A DNA stretch of 64,000 nt from Bradyrhizobium xenonodulans (GCF_027594865.1 NZ_CP089391.1:3874501-3938500); one strand, 5' to 3'; shown: positions 15,152 to 23,858, counted from the first letter of the stretch. The notes: a model not told the origin generated them from the letters alone. Made by a program: numbers and translations.

Positions 15152-15319
15152 ATGCCGCCGGACCTGATGCGGCCCGACATCATCGTCCCCTTCGTGATGT
15201 ACTGCGCGCTGCTGTGGTGGGTCGGCCGCGGCCTGAGCTGGACGGCGAAGCTCGCCACCGCGGTGGTGACGCTGGTGCTGATCATCTGCGTGCTGCTGGT
15301 CGAGCGCGGCTGGGGCTAG
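15152..15319 (+). CDS. Small membrane protein, 55 aa
   Basis: A 55-residue frame from ATG 15152 that starts 7 bases after the stop of the porin-motif gene. It has two hydrophobic segments (IIVPFVMYCALLWWVG and LATAVVTLVLIICVLLV), consistent with a two-helix membrane protein. Coding of this hydrophobic pattern through the whole length supports a real gene. No family is recognised. It may be translationally coupled to the upstream gene. Confidence 0.45.
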   Translation: MPPDLMRPDIIVPFVMYCALLWWVGRGLSWTAKLATAVVTLVLIICVLLVERGWG

Positions 15320-15448
15320 GTCCCCAAAACAAAAACTGCGAAAACAACCCCATGCACAGTAGCCGTCAAGGGCCGGCCTCGCGCCGGTTTCCTGCGCCAT
15401 TCGCGGGATTCATCGCGACATCACCGCAGCTTGCGCCGCGCCGCCGGC

Positions 15449-16087
15449 TCACGACATTGGCGGTGCGACAAACTGCGCAAAACCGGGGCGTTTGCCCAGA
15501 TCGGCGAGCCAGCGCGTCAGGTGCGGCTGGGCCGGGCGGGTGATGCCCTCGACGCCGAGCCAGCGCCGCGCATAGGCGCCGATCGCGATGTCGGCGAGCG
15601 TGAACGCATCGCCGTCCATGAACGGGCGCGATGAGAGCAGGCGGTCGGCGATGGCCCAGACCTCGGCGGCCGCGTCCGCATCCTTCTGCACCTGGATCAT
15701 GTCGCGCTCGGCCGGCGCCGTGCGCACGATGCCCCAGAACACGGGACGGTCGACCGGCTGCACCATCGACAGCGTCCAGTCGAGCCAGCGGTCGACGCTG
15801 GTGCGCAGCTTTGGCGCCTCCGGATAGATCGGCGTGCCGCGTCCATGCGCGAGGCAGAGATAGCGCATGATCGAATTGGATTCCCACAGCACGAAGTCGC
15901 CCTCGACCAGCGTCGGGATCCGCGCATTGGGATTCATCGCGAGATAGTCGGCCTCGCGGGTCTTGCCGAACGCCATGCCGGCATCGATGCGCTCATAGGA
16001 GAGGCCAAGTTCGGTGAGGCACCACAGCACCTTCTGCACGTTGACCGAATTGGCACGGCCCCAGATCGTCAGCTTTTGCTCCGGCAT
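15449..16087 (-). CDS. Glutathione S-transferase family protein
   Basis: The start at ATG 16087 has GGAGG upstream. The 212-residue protein has an N-terminal thioredoxin-like domain (KLTIWGRANSVNVQKVLWCLTELGLSYERID ... NPNARIPTLVEGDFVLWESNSIMRYL), including the cis-Pro and the E-S pair that bind glutathione, then an all-helical C-terminal domain with FTLADIAIG. The Ser in WGRANS is the likely catalytic residue. Substrates are unknown; such GSTs take part in detoxification. Confidence 0.9.
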   Translation of the reverse strand: MPEQKLTIWGRANSVNVQKVLWCLTELGLSYERIDAGMAFGKTREADYLAMNPNARIPTLVEGDFVLWESNSIMRYLCLAHGRGTPIYPEAPKLRTSVDRWLDWTLSMVQPVDRPVFWGIVRTAPAERDMIQVQKDADAAAEVWAIADRLLSSRPFMDGDAFTLADIAIGAYARRWLGVEGITRPAQPHLTRWLADLGKRPGFAQFVAPPMS

Positions 16088-16173
16088 GACATCCTCCCGC
16101 AGCGTTTCGTTGGCGCGGGTGATAGCGGAATTCACGCGAGCGAGCGAGGCGCGATTGCATCTAGCCCTCATGC

Positions 16174-16200
16174 AAAAAGCTCCGCCATGGGCGGAGCTTT
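16174..16200 (-). terminator. Bidirectional-type terminator after the 26-aa membrane peptide gene
   Basis: A stem GCTCCGCC / GGCGGAGC with a 3-nt loop is flanked by AAAAA on the left and TTT on the right. On the minus strand it is followed by TTTTT, 22 bases beyond the stop of the 26-residue gene. Confidence 0.7.
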
Positions 16201-16222
16201 CCGTCAGCAAGCCGAGCCGGCT

Positions 16223-16303
16223 TCAGTGGCCGAAGAACAACCACAGCAGAATGATCACCGGGATCGGCACGCCCAGCAGCCACAACAAGATTCCACGTCC
16301 CAT
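16223..16303 (-). CDS. 26-aa single-helix membrane peptide
   Basis: A 27-codon frame with a very strong ribosome binding site (GGAGGAGG, 5-6 bases before ATG 16303) and a terminator just after it. The peptide starts MGRGILLWLLGVPIPVI, continues with an all-hydrophobic stretch and ends in FFGH. The VPIP hinge in the centre of the helix is distinctive. I believe closely similar peptides occur widely in proteobacteria, but this was not searched. It is too short for routine annotation. Confidence 0.65.
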   Translation of the reverse strand: MGRGILLWLLGVPIPVIILLWLFFGH

Positions 16304-16373
16304 CGCGTCCTCCTCCAATCGCATTGTCGAAGAAAGAACGCATCGGACGGGGGCTGGTTCCTACTGATAGCCC

Positions 16374-16826
16374 TTACCAATGGCCGGTGTTGGGCATCGA
16401 CGACCACGGCTCCTGCGGCGCCTTCGGCTCGCCCTTCTGCAAGAGCTCGATCGAGTGCAGATCCGGCGAGCGGACGAAGGCCATGTTGCCGTCGCGCGGG
16501 GGACGGTTGATGGTGACGCCGGCCTTCATCAGCTTCTCGCAAGTGGCGTAGATGTCGTCGACCTCATAGGCGAGATGGCCGAAGAAGCGGTCCTCGCCAT
16601 AGGTCTCCTCGTCCCAATTGTAAGTGAGCTCGACCAGCGGCGCGCCGCGCGTCTTGGGCTGATCCGTGAGCGCGTCGAGATCGTCCGCCGAGCACAGGAA
16701 GACGAGCGTGAACCGCCCCTTGTCGTTCTCGATCCGCCGCACCTCCTTCAAGCCAAGCGCATCCTGGTAAAACTTCAGCGCGACATCGAGATTGCGCACG
16801 CGCAGCATGGTGTGGAGGTATCGCAT
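16374..16826 (-). CDS. gloA: Lactoylglutathione lyase (glyoxalase I)
   Basis: A 150-residue VOC-fold protein with two beta-alpha-beta-beta-beta modules. Metal ligands are visible as His5 (YLHTMLRVRNLD), Glu in PLVELTYNWDEE, His in FFGHLAYEVDD and Glu in HSIELLQ, the His/Glu/His/Glu set of glyoxalase I. FYQDALGL and NPPRDG-like elements fit GloA. It converts the hemithioacetal of methylglyoxal and glutathione into S-lactoylglutathione. It is a monocistronic-looking gene. Confidence 0.92.
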   Translation of the reverse strand: MRYLHTMLRVRNLDVALKFYQDALGLKEVRRIENDKGRFTLVFLCSADDLDALTDQPKTRGAPLVELTYNWDEETYGEDRFFGHLAYEVDDIYATCEKLMKAGVTINRPPRDGNMAFVRSPDLHSIELLQKGEPKAPQEPWSSMPNTGHW

Positions 16827-16934
16827 GGTTGTTGCTCCCTTGGACGGGTGGGGTTTTGCTTTGGGCCGGAACGGCGGGGGTAGGAGATAGCAGGAAAGTG
16901 GGAGGAGGGGCAGGGGGTCGCTTCGGCTCTGCCA

Positions 16935-18920
16935 CTAACCGGCGCTTAGCGGCCAGCATGCTTTAGGCGATCTAATCCCAGCGACTGCGAGCGATTCCCT
17001 TTTGGTCAATTCGATATCTGTCTGCTCGAGCGCGCTCAGCTCTCCCGCCAATTTTTTCGAATCGTCCAATAACTGCTTGCTGGATGTTTGGGCCTGAAGG
17101 GCCGCCGAGTGCTGCTGAGCAAAGCTCTCGCTTCGAATTTCAAACGCGGACGCTGCAATCTTATAGGCTTCTTCAAGTTGCTCAAGTTCGGCTAATGCGG
17201 AGTCGATGTGCCCGGCAGTCGCAGTCCGAGCCTTGTCCATCGCATCATTCAAAGCCTTCAGCTCGGAGAAATCGTCGACGCCTTCAAATCGAGATAGACG
17301 GACATTGAGTATCGAGGTTTTCAGCTTATCGAATCTTTCGCGGTCCGAATCTATGGCCGACCGAACTTCACCTTGATAGCTTTTGCCACGGTCAAATACA
17401 GGTTTGTTGGCCAGGATATCGAGCGTGGCTTGTTGAACACCTTCTTTCCTCAGTCGTTCGGAGACAGCAGCAATCCGACGCTTTAAGTCAGAGATGCTGG
17501 CCGCCCCCCGCCGGCGTTCCAGCTGGATCTGCCATAGCGCGGCGAGGTCCCGCATCGTTGCGCCGATCTGCCTCTTGATGGCGTCTATAGAGCCATCGAT
17601 TTCGCGGCGTTGATCCAGTTGCTCCGCTGCTGCAATCCCCGTGATTTGCTCGGCCGCTGCAGCTTCACGGCTCATAGTCGTCGAAAGGCCTTTTTGGTAG
17701 AATGCACGAGCTCGGAATCTCCTTTGAGCGTCCGCGATGGTCTCAGCCGTTAGTGTCCCGGAAGCATCTGCGATTGTTATAGTGTCGCGGTCCAATAGAT
17801 TTCGATGCCATGTCTCCTGAACGCCACCGCGATCGATCACCACTTCCACATATCCATCAACAAGCGTCTCGTTGATCAAGCGCGCTTCGCGGTCGTGAAG
17901 AGTTTCTCCATCCAGCGAAGGCAAGTCACTCTCGGTCCGACCGAGCCCAAAGCGAAGGTATTCGAGGAGGGCGCTTTTTCCTGCTCCGCGTCCCCCGATA
18001 ATGGCGTTGAAGCCTTCATTGAAAGACACCGAGAATTCATTCTGGCCCGTGAGGGACGACATCACTTTGAGTTCTACAATCTTGTCGATTGGGGCGCTTG
18101 GGGTGGCATATGCAATGCGAGCTTCGTCCGCTAGCAAGGCCTGCCTTATTCCCTCTATTGAAGCCTCTCCTAACTTGATCCAGCAATCATGAAAGCCGAG
18201 CCGCTCCCAATTCGCCTTGCGATTATCGCCAGTCGCGATGAATGCCCGTCGGCGCTTGCCCCACTCTTCAATTTCACCGAAGGCTTTCCGCCTTGTTTCA
18301 GGGAGCAAGTCTGAATATTGTTTCTCGATATAAACACCGTCGCAATTTATGTTGCAGAACCGGAGTTGGTGGCCTTCAACATTCAGATGCTTATGAGCGT
18401 CGCCATCGCTGAAATGCGGCAACAAGATGCAGTGGTCACGCAGGACGGTATCGTTGGCAACACGCTCAAACAGCGTCTCGATCGTGATGTTGGCAACCTC
18501 CGTCTGAGCGATCTTTGCGTCGTTGGCTGGCGCCATCTCGATTTCAGGCAGTTGATGGATTAACCGCGTCCACACAGTTGGATCGGAATCGGGATCGAAA
18601 ATCGCCAAGCATTGGGTCTTGTCGCTACAAGTCACTTCGATGCCAGGGTAAACGTAAACGGACCCATTCACTTTTGATGCATTGATGACATAGGGAAGGA
18701 AGTTGATGTCATGGTGATCTGTGATGGAAATCAACCCGAGCGATCGCTCAACGCATGCGTCTATGAAGGACGTCGCCCAAGCTGCTCGCGCCGCCTCGCC
18801 CTCAGCAGAGCCACCCGGGAGGGAGGGCGGATCCTTCCAGTTAGTATCTCGAGGAGAGTGGCATTGAAGGTCGGCTTTACGCCAAGTGGCGCCCGGATGA
18901 CGCCCCTTCGGAAAAGGCAT
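16935..18920 (-). pseudogene. TrlF-like PHP-domain/ATPase, C-terminally truncated
   Basis: A 661-residue product. Residues about 15-80 are a PHP-type phosphoesterase domain (KADLQCHSP, then GLISITDHHD). From about residue 300 comes an SMC/ABC-like ATPase head (FNEGFNAIIGGRGAGKSALLEYLRFG, Walker A), then long coiled coil. In this family the second half of the ATPase (signature and Walker B) should follow the coiled coil, but the frame ends with an unrelated-looking tail (RSPKACWPLSAG). The gene is therefore probably broken, with the 3' part deleted. Codon use and base composition are less GC-rich than the neighbours, suggesting transfer. Intact relatives are associated with defence and mobile loci. 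Confidence 0.65.
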
Positions 18921-19229
18921 TGGTCCCTCGTAAAATAATGAATCAAAGGACCATCACAACCAAAAGTAGCTCTAGAGTCAAATGGCTACATAGCCAGTTC
19001 GACGAAAGTTGAATTCGAATTACGGTGCACTCTATTGGCTGCCTGCCAAGCATGCGACCGAAGTCGCGGAGTCAGCAGAGCGACGATGGCGATTAAGTGC
19101 ACTCAATTGGCTTGATCCGCCAAGCGCGGACTGAGCTGCAGAGCAGGGTGGCGATGGCGAGCGAATTTATTGTACTGGCCTCGCGATTCGCCCCATTACT
19201 CGCAGCAATGCTCTAGCTGACCAGCGAGA
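18921..19229. repeat. Intergenic region with two diverged direct repeats
   Basis: No gene is seen. Two imperfect direct copies of about 65 bp lie at 19025-19092 and 19097-19160. Both begin GTGCACTC(T/A)ATTGGCT, share a CCAAG and AGCAGAG/GCAGAGC block and end GATGGCGA. They sit in the promoter side of the TrlF-like gene. They may be duplicated regulatory DNA or remnants of an inserted element. Confidence 0.5.
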
Positions 19230-19760
19230 TCAGTCGACTGCTGTGAGCTTTTCTTGCTCGATCTGCTTTTCGAAGTAATCATCAGCTCGAATAGCGCGCT
19301 CAATGAGCGCCTTCCGATCCTTCTTTGAGATGCCCATATTTTTCGCAAGCTTGATGAGTCTCTCTGCGTTGGCGATTTTCTTTCCGAGGATCACCTGTCG
19401 TTTCTCCTCTCGCGCAAGTCGCTTATCTTCTTTGGAGTCCTGCCGCTCGAAAATGTCTCTTATGAACAATCTGATTTCTTTAACGACCTTTCCCAGACCT
19501 GTGAGATCGGTGAATCCGGGACTGGCAAAACTAATTTGGCGAACCATTAGCGGAGATGCGGATCGACCGAATCGAGTGCGCTCGAAGTCAGTCGGCCTAT
19601 TCCTGATCGTCCTGAACTGGACGAACGCGTTCAGCGCATCCAGGCTATCGAATAGATCCGCGAAATCTGCGGCGGTCCACGATCCATCTATCGAGATGCG
19701 GATTCTGCCACGATTCCTCGTGCGAGAGATTTTCTTGGTCGCACGTCGGACTAACGCCAT
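19230..19760 (-). CDS. Hypothetical protein, 176 aa, charged C-terminal helix
   Basis: An N-terminal basic tail (RRATKKISRTRNRGRIRISIDGSW) is followed by a globular region (AADFADLFDSLDALNAFVQFR) and then a long, highly charged, probably coiled-coil segment rich in Lys, Glu and Arg (DSKEDKRLAREEKRQVILGKKIANAERLIKLA). No named domain is recognised. It neighbours the TrlF-like gene, shares its lower GC content and probably arrived with it. Confidence 0.6.
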   Translation of the reverse strand: MALVRRATKKISRTRNRGRIRISIDGSWTAADFADLFDSLDALNAFVQFRTIRNRPTDFERTRFGRSASPLMVRQISFASPGFTDLTGLGKVVKEIRLFIRDIFERQDSKEDKRLAREEKRQVILGKKIANAERLIKLAKNMGISKKDRKALIERAIRADDYFEKQIEQEKLTAVD

Positions 19761-19951
19761 CCCAAATACCTCAAATGGCTAGGTAACTGTTCTGTTTTTC
19801 ACACGGAAAAGGTGATGTTGGCAAGCCTCGCAACCCCGCGGGCCTCGCCGCGTAACCGTAACTAATTCCGCTCGATGCCCCAACCCGGTGCGTGCCTATC
19901 GCCGGCATCAATTTCTCTGCTAAGTACAAGCCGTTTGGAATTGGAGGTTTG

Positions 19952-20137
19952 ATGAAATACCTGCTCGTGATTGCGATTGTCCTTGGGGCCGGTCCGGCCC
20001 TCGCTCAACAAAAGAAGTCCCAAGCCAAGAAGACCTGCACGTATGAGGAATGCGTGTCGGTCAACAAGGCCAGAGGCTGGAGCGGCGGAGAAGTGAGCCG
20101 CTGGTGCACGGCCAATCCCGGCAAATGCGACAATTGA
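19952..20137 (+). CDS. Small secreted protein, 61 aa, three Cys
   Basis: The start at ATG 19952 has TTGGAGG upstream. It has the signal peptide MKYLLVIAIVLGAGPALAQ, a basic linker (KKSQAKK) and a short domain CTYEECVSVNKARGWSGGEVSRWC ending PGKCDN. The four cysteines of the mature part could form two disulfides. The C-terminal pattern of C..C......G.......WC recurs in small rhizobial secreted proteins. The function is unknown. Confidence 0.65.
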   Translation: MKYLLVIAIVLGAGPALAQQKKSQAKKTCTYEECVSVNKARGWSGGEVSRWCTANPGKCDN

Positions 20138-20303
20138 TCGAAGGCCGCCCCGACGGGCGGCGTTTTCGCCCGAGAGTCGGTCAAGCCCAGTCCGTATGAT
20201 GAAGTCGATGTCATAGGAACAAGGAGAAGGACGGCCATCAATCCAAGGCGCATGACAAGCTCCGCACCCAATTGACGGCGCGCTGAAGCGAGCAGGGCAT
20301 GTT

Positions 20304-20546
20304 CTACTTGCGGCGGCCCTGCTCGGTCTGGTTGGCCGCGCCGAGCTTGTCCCGGATGTACGCCGTGAGGTCGCCGACCTCTTTCTCCATATCGTTCTGG
20401 GCGATGCCTTGCTCCTTGGCGCCTTCGACAAGGCGGCCGACGAGCTCGCTCACCTTCTGCGAAGCGCCGGTCGTCCCGTATTGCTCGGCGGCATGGACGC
20501 TGTTCTCGGTCCAGAAGTCGATGTACTCGCGCGCCTTCGTCGGCAT
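20304..20546 (-). CDS. Conserved hypothetical protein, 80 aa
   Basis: The start is ATG 20546 (MPTKAREYIDFWTENSVHA). The protein is soluble and predicted helical: EQYGTTGASQKVSELVGRLVEGAKEQGIAQNDMEKEVGDLTAYIRDKL. No signal peptide or metal motif is present. It resembles small alphaproteobacterial proteins of unknown role. It is encoded upstream of, and on the same strand as, no clear operon partner. Confidence 0.6.
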   Translation of the reverse strand: MPTKAREYIDFWTENSVHAAEQYGTTGASQKVSELVGRLVEGAKEQGIAQNDMEKEVGDLTAYIRDKLGAANQTEQGRRK

Positions 20547-20603
20547 GTGATGGTCCCCGTTGAAGGGCAACGCGTGCGAGCGCCGTCGGGTCCGGCTATC
20601 GCG

Positions 20604-20789
20604 TCACTTGGCATAGCCCTGCGAGCGGAGCCAGGCGATCTTGCGGTCGCCATTCATCCAGTCGTCTGCATCTGCCTTGCTGGTGAACCCCGTGATTTCC
20701 CGCTGCTCGGCGCCGGGATAATCCGCAAGTATTTTCCAGTCGCCGTCCGCGATCCGTACAACTTTGAAAGTCACTTTTGTTTTGGCCAT
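20604..20789 (-). CDS. Conserved hypothetical protein, 61 aa
   Basis: A short beta-rich protein (KVTFKVVRIADGDWKILADYPGAEQREITGFTSKADADDWMNG), whose ending GDRKIAWLRSQGYAK suggests one beta sheet packed on a helix. The element TSKADADDWM resembles small DUF-type domains that fold as a beta-beta-alpha unit. It lies 57 bases upstream of the 80-residue gene on the same strand, so the two may be co-transcribed. Confidence 0.6.
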   Translation of the reverse strand: MAKTKVTFKVVRIADGDWKILADYPGAEQREITGFTSKADADDWMNGDRKIAWLRSQGYAK

Positions 20790-20929
20790 GCCGCACTATG
20801 AAGGAGATTGCCTGAAAAGAGAACCATTCTCGCGGGGGGCGTTCCGTCGTCCGGCTAAAGCCGCGACCCTGCAGGGGCTGCCTGGCGACCGCGGTTGAAC
20901 CCGAAACGACGCCGGCCCGACCAATCTGC

Positions 20930-21094
20930 ATGCTCCAGGCCCTGCTCAGCGCGATCGTGGATATCCTGCTGTCTGCCGCATGGAGCGCCATCGTCAGGTT
21001 CTTCGGGCTGGAAAACGTCGTCGAAATCGCGACGGCGATCTTCGGCCTTGGCTGCATCGTGATTGGCGCTGTGGTGCTTTTGCTGGGGCATTGA
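20930..21094 (+). CDS. Small membrane protein, 54 aa
   Basis: A frame from ATG 20930 encoding two hydrophobic stretches (LQALLSAIVDILLSAAWSAIV and IFGLGCIVIGAVVLLLGH) separated by RFFGLENVVEIATA. It is predicted to be a two-helix inner-membrane protein. It is too short for standard gene calling; the consistent hydrophobic pattern supports it. The function is unknown. Confidence 0.5.
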   Translation: MLQALLSAIVDILLSAAWSAIVRFFGLENVVEIATAIFGLGCIVIGAVVLLLGH

Positions 21095-21167
21095 CGCATC
21101 ACCCCCTCGCGAAAAACATCTGGCCGGACGATAGCCGGAGCGGCCGCTGCGCGCTGCGCACAGGCGC

Positions 21168-21201
21168 AAAAAACCGCCCCTGACATGGCCAAGGGCGGCT
21201 T
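21168..21201 (-). terminator. Rho-independent terminator after the CsbD-like gene
   Basis: Read on the minus strand, GCCGCCC and GGGCGG arms (21198-21193 with 21179-21174) form a stem followed by TTTTTT. It lies 14 bases beyond the stop of the CsbD-like gene. Confidence 0.75.
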
Positions 21202-21214
21202 TCGAAAAATCCGT

Positions 21215-21391
21215 CTAGTGACTGGTGCCGGGCTTCGTGGTCTTCGGCGGCTTGCCGTCCTCGACGCGGCCTTCGTTTCTGAGGTCGCGGCCTTCCTGGG
21301 CCTTCTTCTGGCTCTCGGGGGGCTTGCCGTGCTCGTAAAGCTCTTCCTTGACGTAGCCGGCTGCTTCCTTGGCCTTGCCTTCAACGCTCAT
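21215..21391 (-). CDS. CsbD-like stress protein, 58 aa
   Basis: A 59-codon frame with the strong ribosome binding site AAGGAG before ATG 21391. The protein is very hydrophilic and Lys/Glu-rich (MSVEGKAKEAAGYVKEELYEHGKPPESQKKAQEGRD...), matching the CsbD-like pattern of G.aKea.G....l......... This family is induced by general stress in many bacteria, and its biochemical role is unknown. A plus-strand frame over the same bases is a shadow. Confidence 0.7.
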   Translation of the reverse strand: MSVEGKAKEAAGYVKEELYEHGKPPESQKKAQEGRDLRNEGRVEDGKPPKTTKPGTSH

Positions 21392-21675
21392 GTCGATCTC
21401 CTTGTCTGATATGGAGTCAACTTGCGTGAGAAGTCAGCGTTCCCGGCATGACCATATTGTAAGGTTCACCCGGCAAGGGTCGGCAAGGGTGCACGTGCCG
21501 GGAACAGGTTAGTTGTCAGCGCGTACCGATGCGTTGATGTCGCGGGCAGAAACCGGAAAAATGCGCCGCGTCCAACATCTCCGTTGCGTCCGGTTGTCAC
21601 CCGGCCGTGCGCATGACAACGCCGCTTAACGCGAGGGGGTTTCTAACCGCGGAGCCCCGCGGCGCCGTCCTGCAA

Positions 21676-21978
21676 CTACGCCGCGATCCGTTGCTCGACG
21701 GGCGCGGTCAGGAGCTTGAGCGCTTGTGCATGCTGCAGATCGGGAACCGCGATCGCCGTGTGGCTATACATCGTGCTCGTCCGCGAGCTTGCGATCCTGT
21801 CGAGGATCTCCTTGCCCTTGATGACGTGAAGGCCCATGCCCTCCTGCGAGGGGAAGATCGCCAGCACCACGTCATAAGCCGCGATCACGGCGCGGAGCGC
21901 TTCGGCCTTGTCTTCGGCAATGTCGACAAACACGCGAACGTCGGCCGCGAGTTCACGCAGCTCGTCAAAATCCAGCAC
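21676..21978 (-). CDS. Hypothetical protein, about 100 aa
   Basis: The start is uncertain. A GTG at 21978 has GGAG at suitable spacing; a TTG at 21993 would add five residues. The protein alternates beta and alpha (VLDFDELRELAADVRVFVDIAEDKAEALRAVIAAYDVVLAIFPSQEGMGLHVIKGKEILDRIASSRTSTMYSHTAIAV), suggesting a small alpha/beta domain. No known catalytic motif is seen. It appears monocistronic. The function is unknown. Confidence 0.55.
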   Translation of the reverse strand: MLDFDELRELAADVRVFVDIAEDKAEALRAVIAAYDVVLAIFPSQEGMGLHVIKGKEILDRIASSRTSTMYSHTAIAVPDLQHAQALKLLTAPVEQRIAA

Positions 21979-22186
21979 TGTGGGGTACTCCAACGCAACG
22001 ATACTGATGAGGAGAGTGGAGGCGTTAGGTTACCGAAGTCTTGACAAGGTAGGCCGGATTGCAAGTTTCACGGTGAGGTGACGCGGTAGCTGGGGATAAG
22101 CGGCGCGCCCTCAGGCGCGATGGAATTAGGCTCAGTCGGCTGCCCGAGTTCTACCTCTCCCACGGGAGAGGTGAACTCACCGCGCT

Positions 22187-22675
22187 CTAGCGCATGGCTT
22201 CTTCCTTGCCGGCCGCCTCGGCCCCGGCCATGAGCGTCAAGGCGCTTCCGTCATAGCCCAGCTTCAGCCCGCGGCCGACGATCCATGTCCATCCGTCGCG
22301 GGCGTCCTTGATGGCTTGCGCGTTGAACTGCTCGGAGATCGATTTGACCGCTTCGTCCTGCGGGCCCGGATTGGTCAGCTCGGCATGGACGCGCCGGATC
22401 GGGTGCTGAGCGTCGATGTCGTCGCTGGTGACCGTAACCCTGGCGCCGTTGATCTCGCATTCGAGGACGTACGAGCCCTGGCCCTGGCGGCAGCGGTAGC
22501 GGCGCTGTGTGACGAGCTTGCTGGTCTCCTCGAAGGTCATGCCGGGCGAGAAGCCGAAGATGTCGGACTTCTTCACCAGGGCGAGGGACGCAGGCTTCAG
22601 GAAGTCCGGCCGGACGGCGACAAGGGCGGCGACGGCAACGACGATCACGCCGGCCAGTACAATGGCAATCTTCAT
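22187..22675 (-). CDS. Periplasmic or membrane-anchored hypothetical protein, 162 aa
   Basis: The start at ATG 22675 has GAGGGG upstream. An N-terminal hydrophobic segment (MKIAIVLAGVIVVAVAALVAVR) is either a signal anchor or a signal peptide. The remainder is a soluble domain (KKSDIFGFSPGMTFEETSKLVTQRRYRCRQGQGSYVLECEINGARVTVT...) resembling small proteins with an F.PGM...E......R..C motif. It has two cysteines, possibly disulfide-linked. The function is unknown. Confidence 0.65.
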   Translation of the reverse strand: MKIAIVLAGVIVVAVAALVAVRPDFLKPASLALVKKSDIFGFSPGMTFEETSKLVTQRRYRCRQGQGSYVLECEINGARVTVTSDDIDAQHPIRRVHAELTNPGPQDEAVKSISEQFNAQAIKDARDGWTWIVGRGLKLGYDGSALTLMAGAEAAGKEEAMR

Positions 22676-22732
22676 CAGCCCCTCATGAACAACGCCCGAT
22701 CCTATAGCAGCCGGGGCGCGGGCATCCAAAAG

Positions 22733-22760
22733 CGAAAACCCCGCCTGGGGGAAGCGGGGC
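22733..22760 (-). terminator. Hairpin with flanking A/T tracts
   Basis: A 6-bp stem CCCCGC / GCGGGG (22739-22744, 22754-22759) with a 9-nt loop is followed on the minus strand by TTTT. No gene was identified whose end it would serve, so its assignment is tentative. Confidence 0.4.
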
Positions 22761-23020
22761 TTTCTGATGGGGGTGAAGCTTGGGGACTTCAAGGAGTTAG
22801 ACGCGCCTGAAGGCGAATGGTTCAAAACAAGACGACGCCGGCCGCATGGGCTTTCAACAGCGCCGCGGAACCCCCGCAGAACCCCTGCTTGTATTTTGGG
22901 CCTCGATGGGGTCTAAGCCCCGTGACTTCATGACTTCCGGTATGAATCAGCATCACACTTGCGTGGTTCTGCCGCGTCCTGAGCAAGGATTTGCTCGCCC
23001 CCCACACAAGGAATTCAGAC

Positions 23021-23317
23021 ATGGCGAAGATGACGAAAACCCAATTGATCGATGCAATTGCCGAGGGCACGCAGCTCTCCAAGAACGACGTGAAGCAGGT
23101 GATCGAGTACATGGCCACGGTCGGCTACAAGGAGCTCAACGAGTCCGGCGAGTTCGTCATTCCCGGCTTCGTGAAGATGTCGGTGGTGAACAAGCCCGCG
23201 ACCGAAGCCCGCATGGGCGTCAATCCCTTCACCAAGGAGCCGATGCAGTTTGCGGCCAAGCCCGCCAGCAAGTCGGTGAAGGCCTCGCCCCTGAAGGTGG
23301 CCAAGGACTCCGTCTAA
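23021..23317 (+). CDS. HU-family DNA-binding protein
   Basis: The start at ATG 23021 has AAGGA upstream. The 98-residue product matches HU: an N-terminal helix pair (TKTQLIDAIAEGTQLSKNDVKQVIEYM), a beta saddle (GEFVIPGFVKMSVVNKP) and the arm region (ATEARMGVNPFTKEPMQFAAKPA), then a basic tail (KPASKSVKASPLKVAKDS). HU proteins bend DNA and organise the nucleoid. The arm sequence G.NP.T.EP is typical of histone-like variants. A paralogue elsewhere in the genome is likely. Confidence 0.9.
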   Translation: MAKMTKTQLIDAIAEGTQLSKNDVKQVIEYMATVGYKELNESGEFVIPGFVKMSVVNKPATEARMGVNPFTKEPMQFAAKPASKSVKASPLKVAKDSV

Positions 23318-23445
23318 GACACCGGCGATCCAGCGCTCTCGTTGCGGCGGCTTCGTTTCGCGAAGCACCGCAGCGACCGCATTGGCGGACGCTGGAAGGG
23401 AACTCGCGGGCGTTATAGGCTTTGCCTCCGAAAGGGAGGAAGCAC

Positions 23446-23622
23446 ATGGCGAGCCTGAGCGAGGAAGACATTCGAGACCGCGCCTATCATCTCTGGCGTG
23501 AGGCCGGCGAGCCCGCAGGGCGGATGGACACTTACTGGTACCAGGCCGAAAAGGAGCTGCTCGCCGAGCGGACCGAGCCGGGCGAGGTGCCGCCTGGCAT
23601 GACGGATAATTTGCCGGTCTGA
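23446..23622 (+). CDS. DUF2934 protein, 58 aa
   Basis: ATG 23446 is preceded by AAAGGGAGG. The protein contains the DUF2934 pattern IRDRAYHLWREAGEPAGRMDTYWYQAEKELLAE, that is a short helical domain with conserved AY.lWe..G.p.g....dW..AE. The function is unknown. Such genes are repeated many times in rhizobial genomes, often near stress or small regulatory genes. Confidence 0.8.
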   Translation: MASLSEEDIRDRAYHLWREAGEPAGRMDTYWYQAEKELLAERTEPGEVPPGMTDNLPV

Positions 23623-23655
23623 CGATTTGCGGCAGCTGGCTGCGATCCAGTCGCT

Positions 23656-23832
23656 TCAACGGCTGAAGACAAAATGATGCTCGGCAACGGCAATGCCGAA
23701 CATTGCGACGACACCGAGCACGAACCACAGAATCCGACGGCCGTTCTCTCCGGGCGCGCTCTGCGGCTTGCCGCAATGCGGGCAGATCGCAAGGCCGATC
23801 GGGATGTCCTTTTCACAGAACTCGCAAACCAT
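23656..23832 (-). CDS. Zinc-ribbon membrane protein, 58 aa
   Basis: ATG 23832 has TTGGAGG upstream. The N-terminus holds a zinc ribbon (CEFC ... CPHC, two CxxC pairs 12 residues apart). The C-terminus has one transmembrane helix (ILWFVLGVVAMFGIAV). Proteins of this shape are often regulators or assembly factors, but nothing more specific can be read. Confidence 0.65.
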   Translation of the reverse strand: MVCEFCEKDIPIGLAICPHCGKPQSAPGENGRRILWFVLGVVAMFGIAVAEHHFVFSR

Positions 23833-23858
23833 CGCGCCTCCAAGCAAAAGCCAGCAAG

